From a virus: a stretch of 64,000 nt of DNA. The notes beneath the pieces are model-generated. The model saw only the letters and a program-made list of their open reading frames with translations. It made no database searches and was not told the DNA's origin. The position numbers and the translations under genes are program-made. Where the stretch lies: positions 87,190 through 151,189 of the IMG/VR virus record IMGVR_UViG_3300030508_000015. One strand, given 5' to 3'. Shown here piece after piece: positions 1 to 9,904 of this stretch (position 1 is the stretch's first letter; every line of letters starts with the position of its first letter).

Positions 1-2817
1 ACTAGTTTTGACTTGAGTACATTTTATTATGTGTATCCAATGTTTTATGACTTAAGTAGTAATCCATATGGTTATCGTATTTGTGGTGCTTTTGCTTTAA
101 CTGCTAGAGGAAGTGGTTATGCTGTTGGAGATATAGTAGTTTCCCCAGGCTATACTACATATTTTGAAGTTGGTTCAGTAGATATTACTGGAGCTATTAT
201 AGGATTGGTAACTTATACTAATTCTGCCTTTTCTCCTTCCGGTGATCTGACTACCACACCTCCATTCCCTTCATATACAGACCCTACTCCTGGCGCACTT
301 AATACAGTAACTGGTTCTGGTACTGGAGCTACTATTACTTTTACTGTTAGTCAAGTAGGCCCTTCTCAAAATTATTCATTTCCAGACTATAATCCTGGTA
401 ATGGTTATTTTACCGATTTTTATCTTTGTTTTGGAGGTACTGGTTATACTGCTGGCGATAATTTAACTTTGCCTGGAGCTAAGATAGTTGGTGGCAGTCC
501 AGTTCCAGTACATGTTGTAAGTGTTGATGGTAGTGGCAAGATATTAACATTCACATTACCTAATACTACTTATATAGGATTTCTTCAATACTTATCTAAT
601 ACTCCACAATATTTAGCTGCTAGTGGTGGAACCGGTAGTGGGGCAACTTTTGGTGGTTTGTTTATAGTTCCTCAAAGACCTACTTGGCTAGCTGAACTAA
701 ATAGACTTCGTAGTGCTATTTGGGGGTTGAAGGATTTGGATGATTCTTTTACATTTATGAATGTTACTTCACCTTCATTATTGTGTGTTTCTGGACCCTG
801 GCCTGTAGGTGGACCAAATGATAATTATGCAAGTACCTGGTTTTATTTTGAAGATACTGGTGGTGGAGCAACAGTTACAATTAGTAGTAATTTCCCTGGT
901 AGTGGTGCACCTTTTTCTGCAGGTTTAAGAACTAATGCCGTTTGCAGTATGCTTTTGTCAACGTTTCCACCATCACCATACTATTATCCAGTAACAACAA
1001 AGCAACGACAAGCCTTTGTGGTTGGTGGTGTTGATTCTCTCTTTGTTAGTGGGACCTTCCATATAACTGCGGAGTATGTGCGTGGAGGGACTGCTGTGAT
1101 AACATACCCTGGACCAACCACAACCATTACACCCGATACAGTTGACCCTAATACGCTTTGGTCTGTAAATCTATCTCCTAGTGGTGGTTATAATGCATTT
1201 CCTGGTTCAGTTTCTTATTCTACATTGGTGGCTGATACAGGATTTTGTAGTATTGGGATTGTCGAAATTTCAATAGCGGTGAGCGCGACTCTAGCACCGG
1301 GGCGGTATGAACTTGAGGTGGACATACCACAATTACCGGATGACACATCAGTTCCTATAACCGGTACACAGACCACATATACACGCCTTTTCCCAAATGG
1401 CACTAACCCACTAGATGATGGCAGCGGCGGCAATGGAAAATTATTTGGCCCTGTCACAGCCAGTATTAGTTATAGTACAGCAGTTACAGCTTATGGAATT
1501 GATAATGCATGGCCAATTAAAAAGATAAACTTACCTGGTGATGGACTTTCTCACGGCCCAGGATTATTATTTGTGCAGGATATACCTAATAATAATTGGA
1601 ATTCTGGAGCTGGCCCTACATTTCCTGCTATTACATATGATCCGGAAAAAATATTTGGTAATGGTTGGAGTATTGGTACTAGTAAGGCTGGATTTTGGTC
1701 TTCAATGTCACCTGCTATTAGTAGTTTAGCTATTCCTAGTTTAACTTCAATGCCTTGGAATTTAACTAGAACTAAATATGCAGTAGCCGGTAATGCTACA
1801 GTAAATCCAATGCTACAAGGTGATTTGGCTCCTAACGGTTCAGGTATGTTTGGTGCTTATGCTCAAGTATCTAACTCATATAATCAACTCAGTCCAGTAG
1901 AAAGTCAATCCGAGCCTCCTAGTTGGGCTGCTTCTATATATTTTACGTCTGGATTTACAATTATAGATTCTAACGGTAATTATCAAACAGTATTTACAGG
2001 TGGTATATCTGGCGGTTCACATCCAGTTTGGTCTGGGGCATTTGGTGGATCTACTACTGATAATGGAGTGGTATGGCATTGTTCTAAAGTATTTACTGCA
2101 CCGGCTACTACTTGGATAGCTAGTACAGTATTTCAATCAGGACAAACTATAATAGATTCTAACGGTAATATTGAAACTGCTCAAAATACCGGTACTAGTA
2201 ATTCATCAGCACCTGCCTGGCCTGGAACTTTAGGAGGTACAGTAACTGATAATACTATAACCTGGAAATTTACTTCTCGTTATCAAGCTTTCCAACCAGG
2301 CCAACATAGAATCCCACCACTTCCTAGATACCCTGTTTATTGGTATAGTGAGACAATTCCTAGAATGATGCCCCCTACACTTACTAGCGGTAATACTATT
2401 TGGGGAGCTTATGATCAGTGGCAATATAATACTTATAATTCTCCTAGCTTTGATCAAGGTTGGCATCAAGTAGGTCCTACTGATACACCAGCTAAAGGAA
2501 AAGCTTATGGTTGGTGGATATATAGTGTATCTATTAATAGAATAGCTAGTACTGCTGGAACCGTAGCTGTAACTTTAGGATGTATTAGAAGTAGTGTATT
2601 TAGTCCATTTGCAACTTATAATACTGGTACAACTAATCAAGTTCTTTGGCCCATATTTACAAGTGATGCCTTAGTATATCAATGTAGTGAAAGAGTTGAT
2701 GTTCAAGCATTAGCTATTGCTTCTACTAATAGTGTATCTCAAGGTCAAGTAGTACAATCTCCTATATGTGCAGCATTTGTTACCGATACTTCAGCTTTAA
2801 TATCGCTAATAACTTAA
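1..2817 (+). CDS. Virion/tail structural protein (5' end outside window)
   Basis: The frame is open from base 1, so the true start is probably upstream; the first start-like codon inside the window is a TTG at 13. The product is at least 934 residues, rich in Gly, Ser, Thr, Tyr and Pro and poor in charge, typical of a beta-rich tail or fibre protein. Two tandem modules near residues 635-755 share the pattern W-x-A-S-x-x-F-x-S-G, I-I-D-S-N-G, then P-x-W and T-D-N-x-x-x-W, a module often seen in phage tail and baseplate proteins. It heads a run of four same-strand virion genes. The virion role is inferred from composition, module and neighbours; the exact part of the particle is unknown. Confidence 0.75.
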   Translation, partial: TSFDLSTFYYVYPMFYDLSSNPYGYRICGAFALTARGSGYAVGDIVVSPGYTTYFEVGSVDITGAIIGLVTYTNSAFSPSGDLTTTPPFPSYTDPTPGALNTVTGSGTGATITFTVSQVGPSQNYSFPDYNPGNGYFTDFYLCFGGTGYTAGDNLTLPGAKIVGGSPVPVHVVSVDGSGKILTFTLPNTTYIGFLQYLSNTPQYLAASGGTGSGATFGGLFIVPQRPTWLAELNRLRSAIWGLKDLDDSFTFMNVTSPSLLCVSGPWPVGGPNDNYASTWFYFEDTGGGATVTISSNFPGSGAPFSAGLRTNAVCSMLLSTFPPSPYYYPVTTKQRQAFVVGGVDSLFVSGTFHITAEYVRGGTAVITYPGPTTTITPDTVDPNTLWSVNLSPSGGYNAFPGSVSYSTLVADTGFCSIGIVEISIAVSATLAPGRYELEVDIPQLPDDTSVPITGTQTTYTRLFPNGTNPLDDGSGGNGKLFGPVTASISYSTAVTAYGIDNAWPIKKINLPGDGLSHGPGLLFVQDIPNNNWNSGAGPTFPAITYDPEKIFGNGWSIGTSKAGFWSSMSPAISSLAIPSLTSMPWNLTRTKYAVAGNATVNPMLQGDLAPNGSGMFGAYAQVSNSYNQLSPVESQSEPPSWAASIYFTSGFTIIDSNGNYQTVFTGGISGGSHPVWSGAFGGSTTDNGVVWHCSKVFTAPATTWIASTVFQSGQTIIDSNGNIETAQNTGTSNSSAPAWPGTLGGTVTDNTITWKFTSRYQAFQPGQHRIPPLPRYPVYWYSETIPRMMPPTLTSGNTIWGAYDQWQYNTYNSPSFDQGWHQVGPTDTPAKGKAYGWWIYSVSINRIASTAGTVAVTLGCIRSSVFSPFATYNTGTTNQVLWPIFTSDALVYQCSERVDVQALAIASTNSVSQGQVVQSPICAAFVTDTSALISLIT

Positions 2818-2859
2818 TTGAATTGACTGGTATATCAAGTTTGTGTTAGAGTTGGAATT

Positions 2860-3453
2860 ATGGAAACATCTAATGCGATTGATTATAATTCTTGTACTGT
2901 TTTAAGAGGAGCCCAACACACTGAAACTTGTGAAGCTCATGGTGTTTATACTGCTAGATGTATAGACTCTAATAATAATTTAATTTGGGAAGATACTATA
3001 GATAATGTAGTTAATACTGAAGGTAAAAACCTGGCTTTTAATACATTTTTAAACGGCTCTGCTTATACTGTTACTGGGCCTTATATGGGTTTAATTAGTT
3101 CAGTATCTTATTCTACCGTAGCTGCTGGTGATACAGCTGCTCAAATTAATGGTACTAATGGTTGGAAGGAAGCAGGTTCCAGCACTAATTATCCATTATA
3201 CACTACTCCTAGAAAAACTTGTGCCTGGTCTGCTGCTTCTGCTGGTTCGATTTCACTTTCCGCAGCTCTAAGTTTTCCTATTATCACTACTGGTGGTACA
3301 GTTAAAGGATGTTTTATTATCTTTGGCTCTGGTGCTTCGTCCACTATTGCTAATACTTCAGGTACTCTTTGGTCTGCTGGTCTATTCTCAGGTGGTGATA
3401 AGATTGTTAACCCTGGTGATACAATTCAAGTATCATATAGTACTAGCATGTAA
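2860..3453 (+). CDS. Virion-associated protein, tail-fibre region
   Basis: This 197-residue protein sits between a large tail protein and the SGNH-bearing fibre, three bases before the latter. It is rich in Ser, Thr, Gly and Ala. The N-terminal third (T-C-E-A-H-G-V-Y, then W-E-D-T-I-D-N-V-V-N-T-E-G-K-N) resembles the start of small phage tail proteins that carry an N-x-V-x-x-x-G-x-N segment. The C-terminus (G-D-x-I-x-V-S-Y-S) looks like the last strand of a beta-sandwich. No enzyme motif or signal peptide is visible. A minor tail or fibre-attachment role is inferred from position only. Confidence 0.6.
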   Translation: METSNAIDYNSCTVLRGAQHTETCEAHGVYTARCIDSNNNLIWEDTIDNVVNTEGKNLAFNTFLNGSAYTVTGPYMGLISSVSYSTVAAGDTAAQINGTNGWKEAGSSTNYPLYTTPRKTCAWSAASAGSISLSAALSFPIITTGGTVKGCFIIFGSGASSTIANTSGTLWSAGLFSGGDKIVNPGDTIQVSYSTSM

Positions 3454-3456
3454 TAT

Positions 3457-6400
3457 ATGGCTTTTGATGCCCATTCAAATCTAGCAATATCACAAGTAGC
3501 CACTGCTCCATCACCACCTACTTCTGGTACTTCACTAACTGTAACTACTGGTCAGGGTGCATTATTTCCTACTCCCCCATTTAATTGCACTGTCTGGCCT
3601 TCAGGTGTTATACCTACTACAGTTAATGCTGAGATTATTAGGGTTACTGCAGTTGCCACTGATACATTTACTATAACTAGAGCACAAGAAGGAACATCTG
3701 CTGTATCTATTGCTGTAGGATACCAAATAGCCAATACTGTTACTAAAAAGGTAGTTACAGATATTGAAAATGCAATTCCTACTACGTTACCTCCTAATGG
3801 TTCTGCTAGCGGTGATTTATCAGGTAGTTATCCAGGTCCTACAGTAGCAAAGATTAACGGCACTTCTTTAGCAGGATTAGCTACAGGGTTATTAAAGAAT
3901 ACTACTGGTACTGGTGTTCCTAGTATTGCAGCGTCTGGTGATTTGCCTGGTGGGCCATATTTAGGTGCTACTGCCTCTGCTTCTGGTGATTTATCAGGTA
4001 GTTATCCAGGTCCTACAGTAGCAAAGATTAACGGTACTTCATTAGCAGGTCTTGCTACCGGTATACTTAAAAACACTACTGGTACTGGTGTTCCTAGTAT
4101 TGCAGCGTCTGGTGATTTGCCTGGTGGACCTTATCAAACGACAGCATCTTATGGTGTGTTAGGGTTTTCTTCAGTAGCTACAGCTGGAAGTACAACTACA
4201 TTAAGTGGATCAGCTACTAATTATATAATTTTTACTGGTACATTAACTCAGATTTGTGTACTACCTAATGCCACTACACTTTCTAATGGGGCGTCATTCT
4301 TTATTGATAATAGTTCAACTGGAGCTGTTACTGTAAATATGAATGGTGGAACTACTTTATGGATTGTAGGAGCTGGAGCATTTTTAGAGTTAGTATTAAC
4401 TAGTAATGGAACTTCAGCTGGTACCTGGAATACTCAATATTTTGGTAGTACGGTATCAACAGGAAAAGTCATTAACTTAGCTGATAATTTAACATCAGTA
4501 GCCAATACTCCAGGGGTATTTCAGAATGATGGAAGTGGTAATATATCTTACGGTCCACCACCACCTACTATAACCCAACTTGATCTTTGGGGACATTCCT
4601 GGCTTGATGATATAGTTTATATTACTGGCGCAAATCAAATTACTGATCCTGCTGAAATATTAAATAACGTACTTACAAATGCTTTGGGAATTTCTCAAGA
4701 TAGAGTAAGAAATCATGCTAGGAGTGGTGCAAACCTTACGTCTCAAGGATGTTTAATGGGCGGTTATATGAGGTTTTTAACTGAAATAACTCGTACCAAA
4801 AAATATTCTCCATTTTATCGACAAGGTGGTTTATCTGTAATTGTATATGGTATTAATGATTTAGGTAATAATACATCAGCTAATCAATCATTAATGCGCT
4901 CAGTATTTTCGCAAGCCTTAACCATGGCTATTAGTAGAATAAGAGCTTCAGCTATTTTTCCTTGTGGCACTGGGTTAGCTCAATGGGCTTTTGGTACTAA
5001 TTATGCAGCCGGTCCAGTAGCTAACCTTGAGTGGATGTCTACTGTTGGAATGCAAGCAACAGTAGTAGATTCTGGTGGTACTTCTACAGCAACTTTCACC
5101 ATTCCATTTGGCTATAAAGGAGAACCAATAGGATTTCTATTAGTTGGTACTTCCGGAGCAACTTCAGGTATTGTTACTTGGGGTGGAAATATTACTGGAA
5201 CTAGTGGTATTATTGGAACTACTACCACTTTAAACTCTACTTCCATAGATGCTCATGGACCTGTATTCGTTAGATGGACTTCTGGTACTAATGGATTATC
5301 AGCTGCTAATGCTGGTCAGACTATTACTATCAAGGTAACTACTGCGAGTGGGACAGTACAATTAGATTCAGCCTGGATTGAATCTCTTAAACCAAATCCT
5401 GTAGTTGTAGCCAATGTATATCAATGTGATTGTAGAACTATTACTTACGCTTTAGGGGATGGGGTAACTTCTGGTGTTACTACTTCTTTTACTTCTGGTT
5501 CAGCCAATTTTAATTCAAGTACTGATGCTGGAAATTCAATAACTGAGACTGATGCTCAAGGTGCTTTTACTTCTGGTAAGACTATTTCATCTGTAACTAA
5601 TGCAACCACCATAGTATTATCAGGAAATGCTACTGGTGCTTTTACATCCATTAAATATACTTTTGGGCGTATTTTAAACGGTTACGCTAATTATGCTACT
5701 AATACAGATTTTAGTGGGGCAACTCCAGCTAGTCATAGTGCAGCAGACACAGATTTACAAAATTTAAATAGCACAATTACTACAGTAGTTAATTCATTCG
5801 ATTCAATGGTTCAATTAGCTGACGTAAATACAGCTATGGGGATTGGTGGAACTGGAACTCTGCCTACTAACGTCTATACAACATCTGCTGATGGTTATCA
5901 TCCTAATGCGGTTGGAGCAGCTTTGGCAACTAATGCTATATTTGCTGCTATTAAGAAGCTAGTACCTGTTGCTGATGGTTTAGGGACTCTAGGTGTATTA
6001 GAGACACAGACTCCACAAGGTTATCCAGTCGCTCCTAAACGAAATATTATTCGTCCTGGTAGTAATGTTTATTTACCTGAATTTGGTGTTTGGGGTGCTA
6101 CATATACTGCAGTTGCTGGTGATACGTTTGCTATTCCTTTCTGGGTATCAGAAGGTGGGGCTAATATTACTGCATTCCAAGTACAACAAACCAATGCTCC
6201 TGCTACAGCTGGATCTAACGTAAGATTTGGTATTTATGATGATACTATGTTTACAGGTTATCCTTGTAACCTTAGATATGAAGTTACATCAGGCGGTGCA
6301 TTTGCGATGGGAACTACTGCAGCTATAAAGACTATTGGAACTAATACTTTTGGATGGCTACGATCAGGACTTTATTGGCAAGTATTTAAGATAGATTCCC

Positions 6401-6609
6401 TCGGTACAACTGCTAGTATAGTTAATACAATTGGAGGTCCTAGTCCGTATATGCCACAGTGGTTGGCCGCTGGTGGTACTGCTTCACCTATTGCTTGGAA
6501 AGTAACTAGTGTAGCTGCTGGTGCTTTACCTAATGAATTTAGTGCATTAGCTGCTGGTACTGCAGTTACTACAGCTCCAGCTGTAGGAATGACAATAACT
6601 GTAACATAA
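3457..6609 (+). CDS. Tail fibre with embedded SGNH/GDSL-type hydrolase domain
   Basis: This 1050-residue fibre protein begins with an N-terminal beta-region, followed by two near-identical 58-residue repeats (nt 3811 and 3985; core G-D-L-S-G-S-Y-P-G-P-T-V-A-K-I-N-G). From about residue 375 there is an SGNH-hydrolase-like domain: block I is G-H-S-W (Ser381 candidate nucleophile), block III is Y-G-I-N-D (Asn467), and block V is D-G-Y-H-P-N (Asp812 and His815). Roughly 340 residues of Thr/Gly-rich sequence lie between blocks III and V, so another beta-domain is probably inserted. SGNH enzymes in phage fibres usually remove acetyl or other acyl groups from surface polysaccharides, which would fit receptor processing. 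The block I Asp is replaced by His, so activity is likely but not certain. Confidence 0.75.
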   Translation: MAFDAHSNLAISQVATAPSPPTSGTSLTVTTGQGALFPTPPFNCTVWPSGVIPTTVNAEIIRVTAVATDTFTITRAQEGTSAVSIAVGYQIANTVTKKVVTDIENAIPTTLPPNGSASGDLSGSYPGPTVAKINGTSLAGLATGLLKNTTGTGVPSIAASGDLPGGPYLGATASASGDLSGSYPGPTVAKINGTSLAGLATGILKNTTGTGVPSIAASGDLPGGPYQTTASYGVLGFSSVATAGSTTTLSGSATNYIIFTGTLTQICVLPNATTLSNGASFFIDNSSTGAVTVNMNGGTTLWIVGAGAFLELVLTSNGTSAGTWNTQYFGSTVSTGKVINLADNLTSVANTPGVFQNDGSGNISYGPPPPTITQLDLWGHSWLDDIVYITGANQITDPAEILNNVLTNALGISQDRVRNHARSGANLTSQGCLMGGYMRFLTEITRTKKYSPFYRQGGLSVIVYGINDLGNNTSANQSLMRSVFSQALTMAISRIRASAIFPCGTGLAQWAFGTNYAAGPVANLEWMSTVGMQATVVDSGGTSTATFTIPFGYKGEPIGFLLVGTSGATSGIVTWGGNITGTSGIIGTTTTLNSTSIDAHGPVFVRWTSGTNGLSAANAGQTITIKVTTASGTVQLDSAWIESLKPNPVVVANVYQCDCRTITYALGDGVTSGVTTSFTSGSANFNSSTDAGNSITETDAQGAFTSGKTISSVTNATTIVLSGNATGAFTSIKYTFGRILNGYANYATNTDFSGATPASHSAADTDLQNLNSTITTVVNSFDSMVQLADVNTAMGIGGTGTLPTNVYTTSADGYHPNAVGAALATNAIFAAIKKLVPVADGLGTLGVLETQTPQGYPVAPKRNIIRPGSNVYLPEFGVWGATYTAVAGDTFAIPFWVSEGGANITAFQVQQTNAPATAGSNVRFGIYDDTMFTGYPCNLRYEVTSGGAFAMGTTAAIKTIGTNTFGWLRSGLYWQVFKIDSLGTTASIVNTIGGPSPYMPQWLAAGGTASPIAWKVTSVAAGALPNEFSALAAGTAVTTAPAVGMTITVT

Positions 6610-6613
6610 TGAA

Positions 6614-8377
6614 ATGTTTGGCTCTTCATACTTTGGAGAAGGTTATTTTGGTGGCGATCCTCCATTACCAGATAGGGTAATTGAGGCAGCTAGTGCAGTT
6701 GATTCAGTTAGTGGTATAGCAGTATATAATGTTTCCGTAACAGAAACAGCTTCAGCTTCAGATTCAGTTGATTTAGCAGGTACAGTTTCAGTAACTTTCG
6801 GTGGTTTTTATCTCGCTCAGAATCAATTTGCTGGTGGTACAGCAATTCCTACTTCTCAAACTTATCTAGTTAGTGTAAGTGAATCAGCTTCAGCTCTAGA
6901 TAGCCCTTCTAGTATAGCTGTATATGGAGCAAGTGATAGTGAATCTGCATCTGCTACTGATACTCCTAGTTCTACTGCTATATATCCAGGTTCTACTACA
7001 GAATCAGGTAGTGCAGTAGATAGTCCTTCTGTTAATGCTATATTTGCTGCAAGTACTTCAGAAAGTGGTACAGCAACTGACAATCCTTCAGCTAATTCTA
7101 CTCTTCAAGCTAGTACTAGTGAATCTAATAGTGCAGTAGATAGTCCTAGTTCAACAGCTACATTTGCAGGGTCCATAACTGAGTCTGCTTCAGCTCTAGA
7201 TAGTCCAGCTGGCGGTTATTTAGTAACTATATCTGAATCTGCTTCAGCTACAGAGTCACCCTCAGCTAATGATTTATTAGCAGCAACAGTATCAGAAAGT
7301 GGTTCAGCTTCAGATAATCCTAGTGCTAATGCTTTATTTGCAGGAAGTGTAACTGAATCTGCTAGTGCTTCTGATAACCCTTCTGCTAATGCTATATTTG
7401 CAGGTTCAGTAAGTGAAGCTGCTAGTGCTTCTGATAGTCCTTCATCTACTGCTAAATACAGTGTAAGTATTAGTGAATCTGGTAGTGCAACAGATTCTCC
7501 TTCAGCTAATTCTACCCTACAAGCTAGTGTAACAGAATCAGCTTCAGCTCTAGATAGTATAGTTGGTGGTTATTTAGTAACTATAACAGAATCAGGAACA
7601 GCAACGGATAATCCTAGTTCTACTGCTATATATGCATGTTCTACTACAGAATCAGGTAGTGCAGTAGATAACCCTTCAGCCAATGATTTATTAGCAGCTT
7701 CTATCACAGAATCAGTTACCACAATTGATACTCCTAGTTCTACTGCTAATTATAGTGTAACTATATCAGAGTCAGTCTCAGCTAATGACAATCCTTCAGC
7801 CAATGATTTATTAGCAGCTTCTATTACGGAGTCAGGCAGTGCTTCTGATAGTCCTAGCTCAACTGCTACTTATCAAGTTAGTATAAATGAGTCAGGAACA
7901 GCCCTAGACAGCCCTACAGCTAATTCTACACTATTAGCTAGTATATCAGAGTCAGTCTCAGCTAATGATACTCCTACAGCTAATGATTTATTAACAAGTT
8001 CTATTACAGAGTCAGGTAGTGCAAGTGATTCTAGTTCAGCTTCAGTACTATTCAATACTTCTATTACTGAAACAGCTTCAGCCTTGGATAGTTTATCAGC
8101 TATTATAAGTTCTATAAATAGTGAGTCTGAAAGTGCCTCAGCTATAGATAATACTGATGCCACACTATTAACTCTAGCTAGTGTATTAGAATCTATTACC
8201 GCAATTGATACAGCTTCAACTAATGCCCCACCTATTATTTATAGTGTAAATGTATTAGAAGCAGCCTTGGCTTTAGACAGTAATATCAACAATAACCCAT
8301 TTGTTGAAGGTGTGATTAATAAGAAATTTATAAGTAGATTTCCGGTTCGAAAATCTAAATTATTGGCGAATGTTTAA
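6614..8377 (+). CDS. Ser/Ala-rich 20-residue repeat protein of the tail region
   Basis: This 587-residue product is made almost entirely of 20-residue (60-nt) repeats with the pattern S/T-E-S-x-S-A-x-D-x-P-S-x-N/T-A-x-x-x-x-S. An N-terminal block (M-F-G-S-S-Y-F-G-E-G-Y-F-G) precedes them, and a second aromatic segment F-G-G-F-Y-L-A-Q-N-Q-F-A-G-G lies near residue 60. A basic tail ends the protein. The strict spacing of acidic Glu and Asp suggests a beta-solenoid or extended stalk, perhaps binding cations, but this is inference. It is the last gene of the forward virion block. Repeat copies differ by many synonymous bases, so they are old or under selection rather than freshly expanded. Confidence 0.65.
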   Translation: MFGSSYFGEGYFGGDPPLPDRVIEAASAVDSVSGIAVYNVSVTETASASDSVDLAGTVSVTFGGFYLAQNQFAGGTAIPTSQTYLVSVSESASALDSPSSIAVYGASDSESASATDTPSSTAIYPGSTTESGSAVDSPSVNAIFAASTSESGTATDNPSANSTLQASTSESNSAVDSPSSTATFAGSITESASALDSPAGGYLVTISESASATESPSANDLLAATVSESGSASDNPSANALFAGSVTESASASDNPSANAIFAGSVSEAASASDSPSSTAKYSVSISESGSATDSPSANSTLQASVTESASALDSIVGGYLVTITESGTATDNPSSTAIYACSTTESGSAVDNPSANDLLAASITESVTTIDTPSSTANYSVTISESVSANDNPSANDLLAASITESGSASDSPSSTATYQVSINESGTALDSPTANSTLLASISESVSANDTPTANDLLTSSITESGSASDSSSASVLFNTSITETASALDSLSAIISSINSESESASAIDNTDATLLTLASVLESITAIDTASTNAPPIIYSVNVLEAALALDSNINNNPFVEGVINKKFISRFPVRKSKLLANV

Positions 8378-8395
8378 GAAGCCCTCTTCTTTCAT

Positions 8396-9082
8396 TTAGT
8401 ATTCAGGGATTAATACTTGTTTATCTAGAATTTCTTTGTGACTCATCCATTTAAGTTTTCCGTGCTTATCCTTCATAATCCTATATAAATTACAATCTGC
8501 TCCTTTAGCTACATTTTGATTTATATAATTAGTAACACCTATCTTCGTGTTTTCTGCAATATGAACGGGATCATAAAAGCCAAAACTAGAAGGACTTACA
8601 TTTCTAGATTCATCTGGTATTGCTGACTCTGATACAATTCCTCCCTGCCCCATCTTAGTTACTTTATGACTATTATCAAAGTGTTCTAATGGATTAATAC
8701 CTTCAACGTTATTAGCTAAAGGATTTCCTACAATAACCGACCTGACTTGCTGAGAGAAGAAACCAGGAGTAAGCCAGTTAAGATTCTTTTTCATTTGCAT
8801 TTTATAAGCTGCTTTTTGTTGTATTTTACCTGCATCCTTATTTATATGGTCGGCTATAAAATCCTCTAGTCCCATAAATTTGGAGAATTTAAGGTTATCT
8901 CGATCATCACCTTCAACCTCACCTTTATTAATCTTAATTAATTTTGCTGAACTAGCTAATAAGACTTGGGGACTTATTTTATCCTCATCTACTCCAATAT
9001 TATTCTTAACAATATCTTTATCTAGGGAGGTATGATTTAACCATTCCTTAAATTTAGTTAGTTTCTCGGTTCTAGTTAACAT
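8396..9082 (-). CDS. RNA polymerase beta-subunit-like fragment (Rpb2 domain 3 / fork region)
   Basis: This 228-residue minus-strand protein resembles the middle of multisubunit RNA polymerase beta. Residues about 125-195 contain N-P-L, then S-H-K-V-T-K-M-G-Q-G-G-I, then S-R-N-V-S-P-S-S-F-G-F, then K-I-G-V-T-N-Y-I. They line up in order with bacterial NPL...THKRR..ALGPGGL...RDVHP.HYGR...NIGL. Upstream, D-D-R-D-N-L and G-L-E-D-F-I-A-D-H-I also match divergent phage polymerases. The bacterial E-T-P-E-G is replaced by H-I-A-E-N. The gene ends soon after this domain, so it is a fragment of about one sixth of beta. It could be one piece of a split phage polymerase or a remnant. No other polymerase part is in the window. 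Confidence 0.6.
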   Translation of the reverse strand: MLTRTEKLTKFKEWLNHTSLDKDIVKNNIGVDEDKISPQVLLASSAKLIKINKGEVEGDDRDNLKFSKFMGLEDFIADHINKDAGKIQQKAAYKMQMKKNLNWLTPGFFSQQVRSVIVGNPLANNVEGINPLEHFDNSHKVTKMGQGGIVSESAIPDESRNVSPSSFGFYDPVHIAENTKIGVTNYINQNVAKGADCNLYRIMKDKHGKLKWMSHKEILDKQVLIPEY

Positions 9083-9083
9083 A

Positions 9084-9824
9084 TTAATTCTGTACTTGTA
9101 TAAGGTCAGCTACTAATTGATCCATATTAAACCCGGAAGGAGATAAACCAGTATTATTAATCCAATCCTGACTAATCAATGCATAAGCTTCCTCAGTCCT
9201 ATTAGTCACCCAATCATAAGTAGCGGATTGTACAGCACCCCAAGTAATATATTCAAAAGTATTCTCTGAAAATGAAAATGATGGTATGGCATGTCCTCCA
9301 ATTATATTCCCAGTAGTATATTGCCAGGTAGTTATGCCACTTTCCACAGCATTCATATCATCCTCAGTCAAATCAACCCCAGTATAAACCCCTCCAAATA
9401 ACCAGATAGCTATTTTTAGATGAAGTATATTCTTAGGATTAACACTTACGAATGCCCCTATCTTATGATTAGCAATACCTGTAGTTTGCCAGTACTTCAA
9501 TACCTCAAGTTCAACTGCTCCATTATCAGTAGCAGGATTATTAGGAGTATAGCCAGTAATTGCTTCATAGGCTCTTAATACATCATCATTAGTAGGTGTG
9601 ATGAGTGTAGAACTATTTGCAGTCCAGTTCATAATATAGTGAGCGGCAGCAGCACAAGTACAAATTCCTAGACTATCATTGAGAAACATCTGATAAGGGT
9701 TATTACCTATTTTAGCCCACCAATTAATAGAAGTTGGTGGTATTAGTGTAGGAGCTAAATACTTTTCTAGTTTAAGCGCCCTCTTATCAAATACAGCCTT
9801 ATTACGTCCTAATTTATAGTTCAT
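9084..9824 (-). CDS. Papain-like (C1-type) cysteine peptidase-fold protein
   Basis: The 246-residue protein has S-L-G-I-C-T-C-A-A-A-A at about residues 51-61, like the Q-G-x-C-x-A active-site helix of papain-like proteins, then G-G-H-A-I at about residue 177, and T-W-G-A-V-Q shortly after, where papain family members have N-S-W-G. The Cys and His are present but the Asn position is Thr, so catalysis is uncertain. Similar C1-like proteins occur in phage tail regions. The gene is immediately upstream, in the minus direction, of the polymerase-like fragment (one base apart) and is likely co-transcribed with it, divergently from the nucleotide operon. Substrate and role are unknown. Confidence 0.55.
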   Translation of the reverse strand: MNYKLGRNKAVFDKRALKLEKYLAPTLIPPTSINWWAKIGNNPYQMFLNDSLGICTCAAAAHYIMNWTANSSTLITPTNDDVLRAYEAITGYTPNNPATDNGAVELEVLKYWQTTGIANHKIGAFVSVNPKNILHLKIAIWLFGGVYTGVDLTEDDMNAVESGITTWQYTTGNIIGGHAIPSFSFSENTFEYITWGAVQSATYDWVTNRTEEAYALISQDWINNTGLSPSGFNMDQLVADLIQVQN

Positions 9825-9869
9825 AGTATTATTCTACTTTCTTGGAACTACTTAAACAATAAAATAAAG

Positions 9870-9898
9870 TTGACAACATTACCGTACATTTCTAAAGT
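9870..9898 (+). promoter_or_regulatory. Candidate sigma70-like promoter for the nucleotide operon
   Basis: A perfect TTGACA at 9870-9875 is followed by a 17-bp spacer and a weak -10, TAAAGT, at 9893-9898. It lies in the 80-bp divergent gap before the gene at 9905. The -10 matches only four of six consensus bases and the predicted RNA would start very close to the start codon. Confidence 0.35.
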
Positions 9899-9904
9899 AG
9901 TGTT

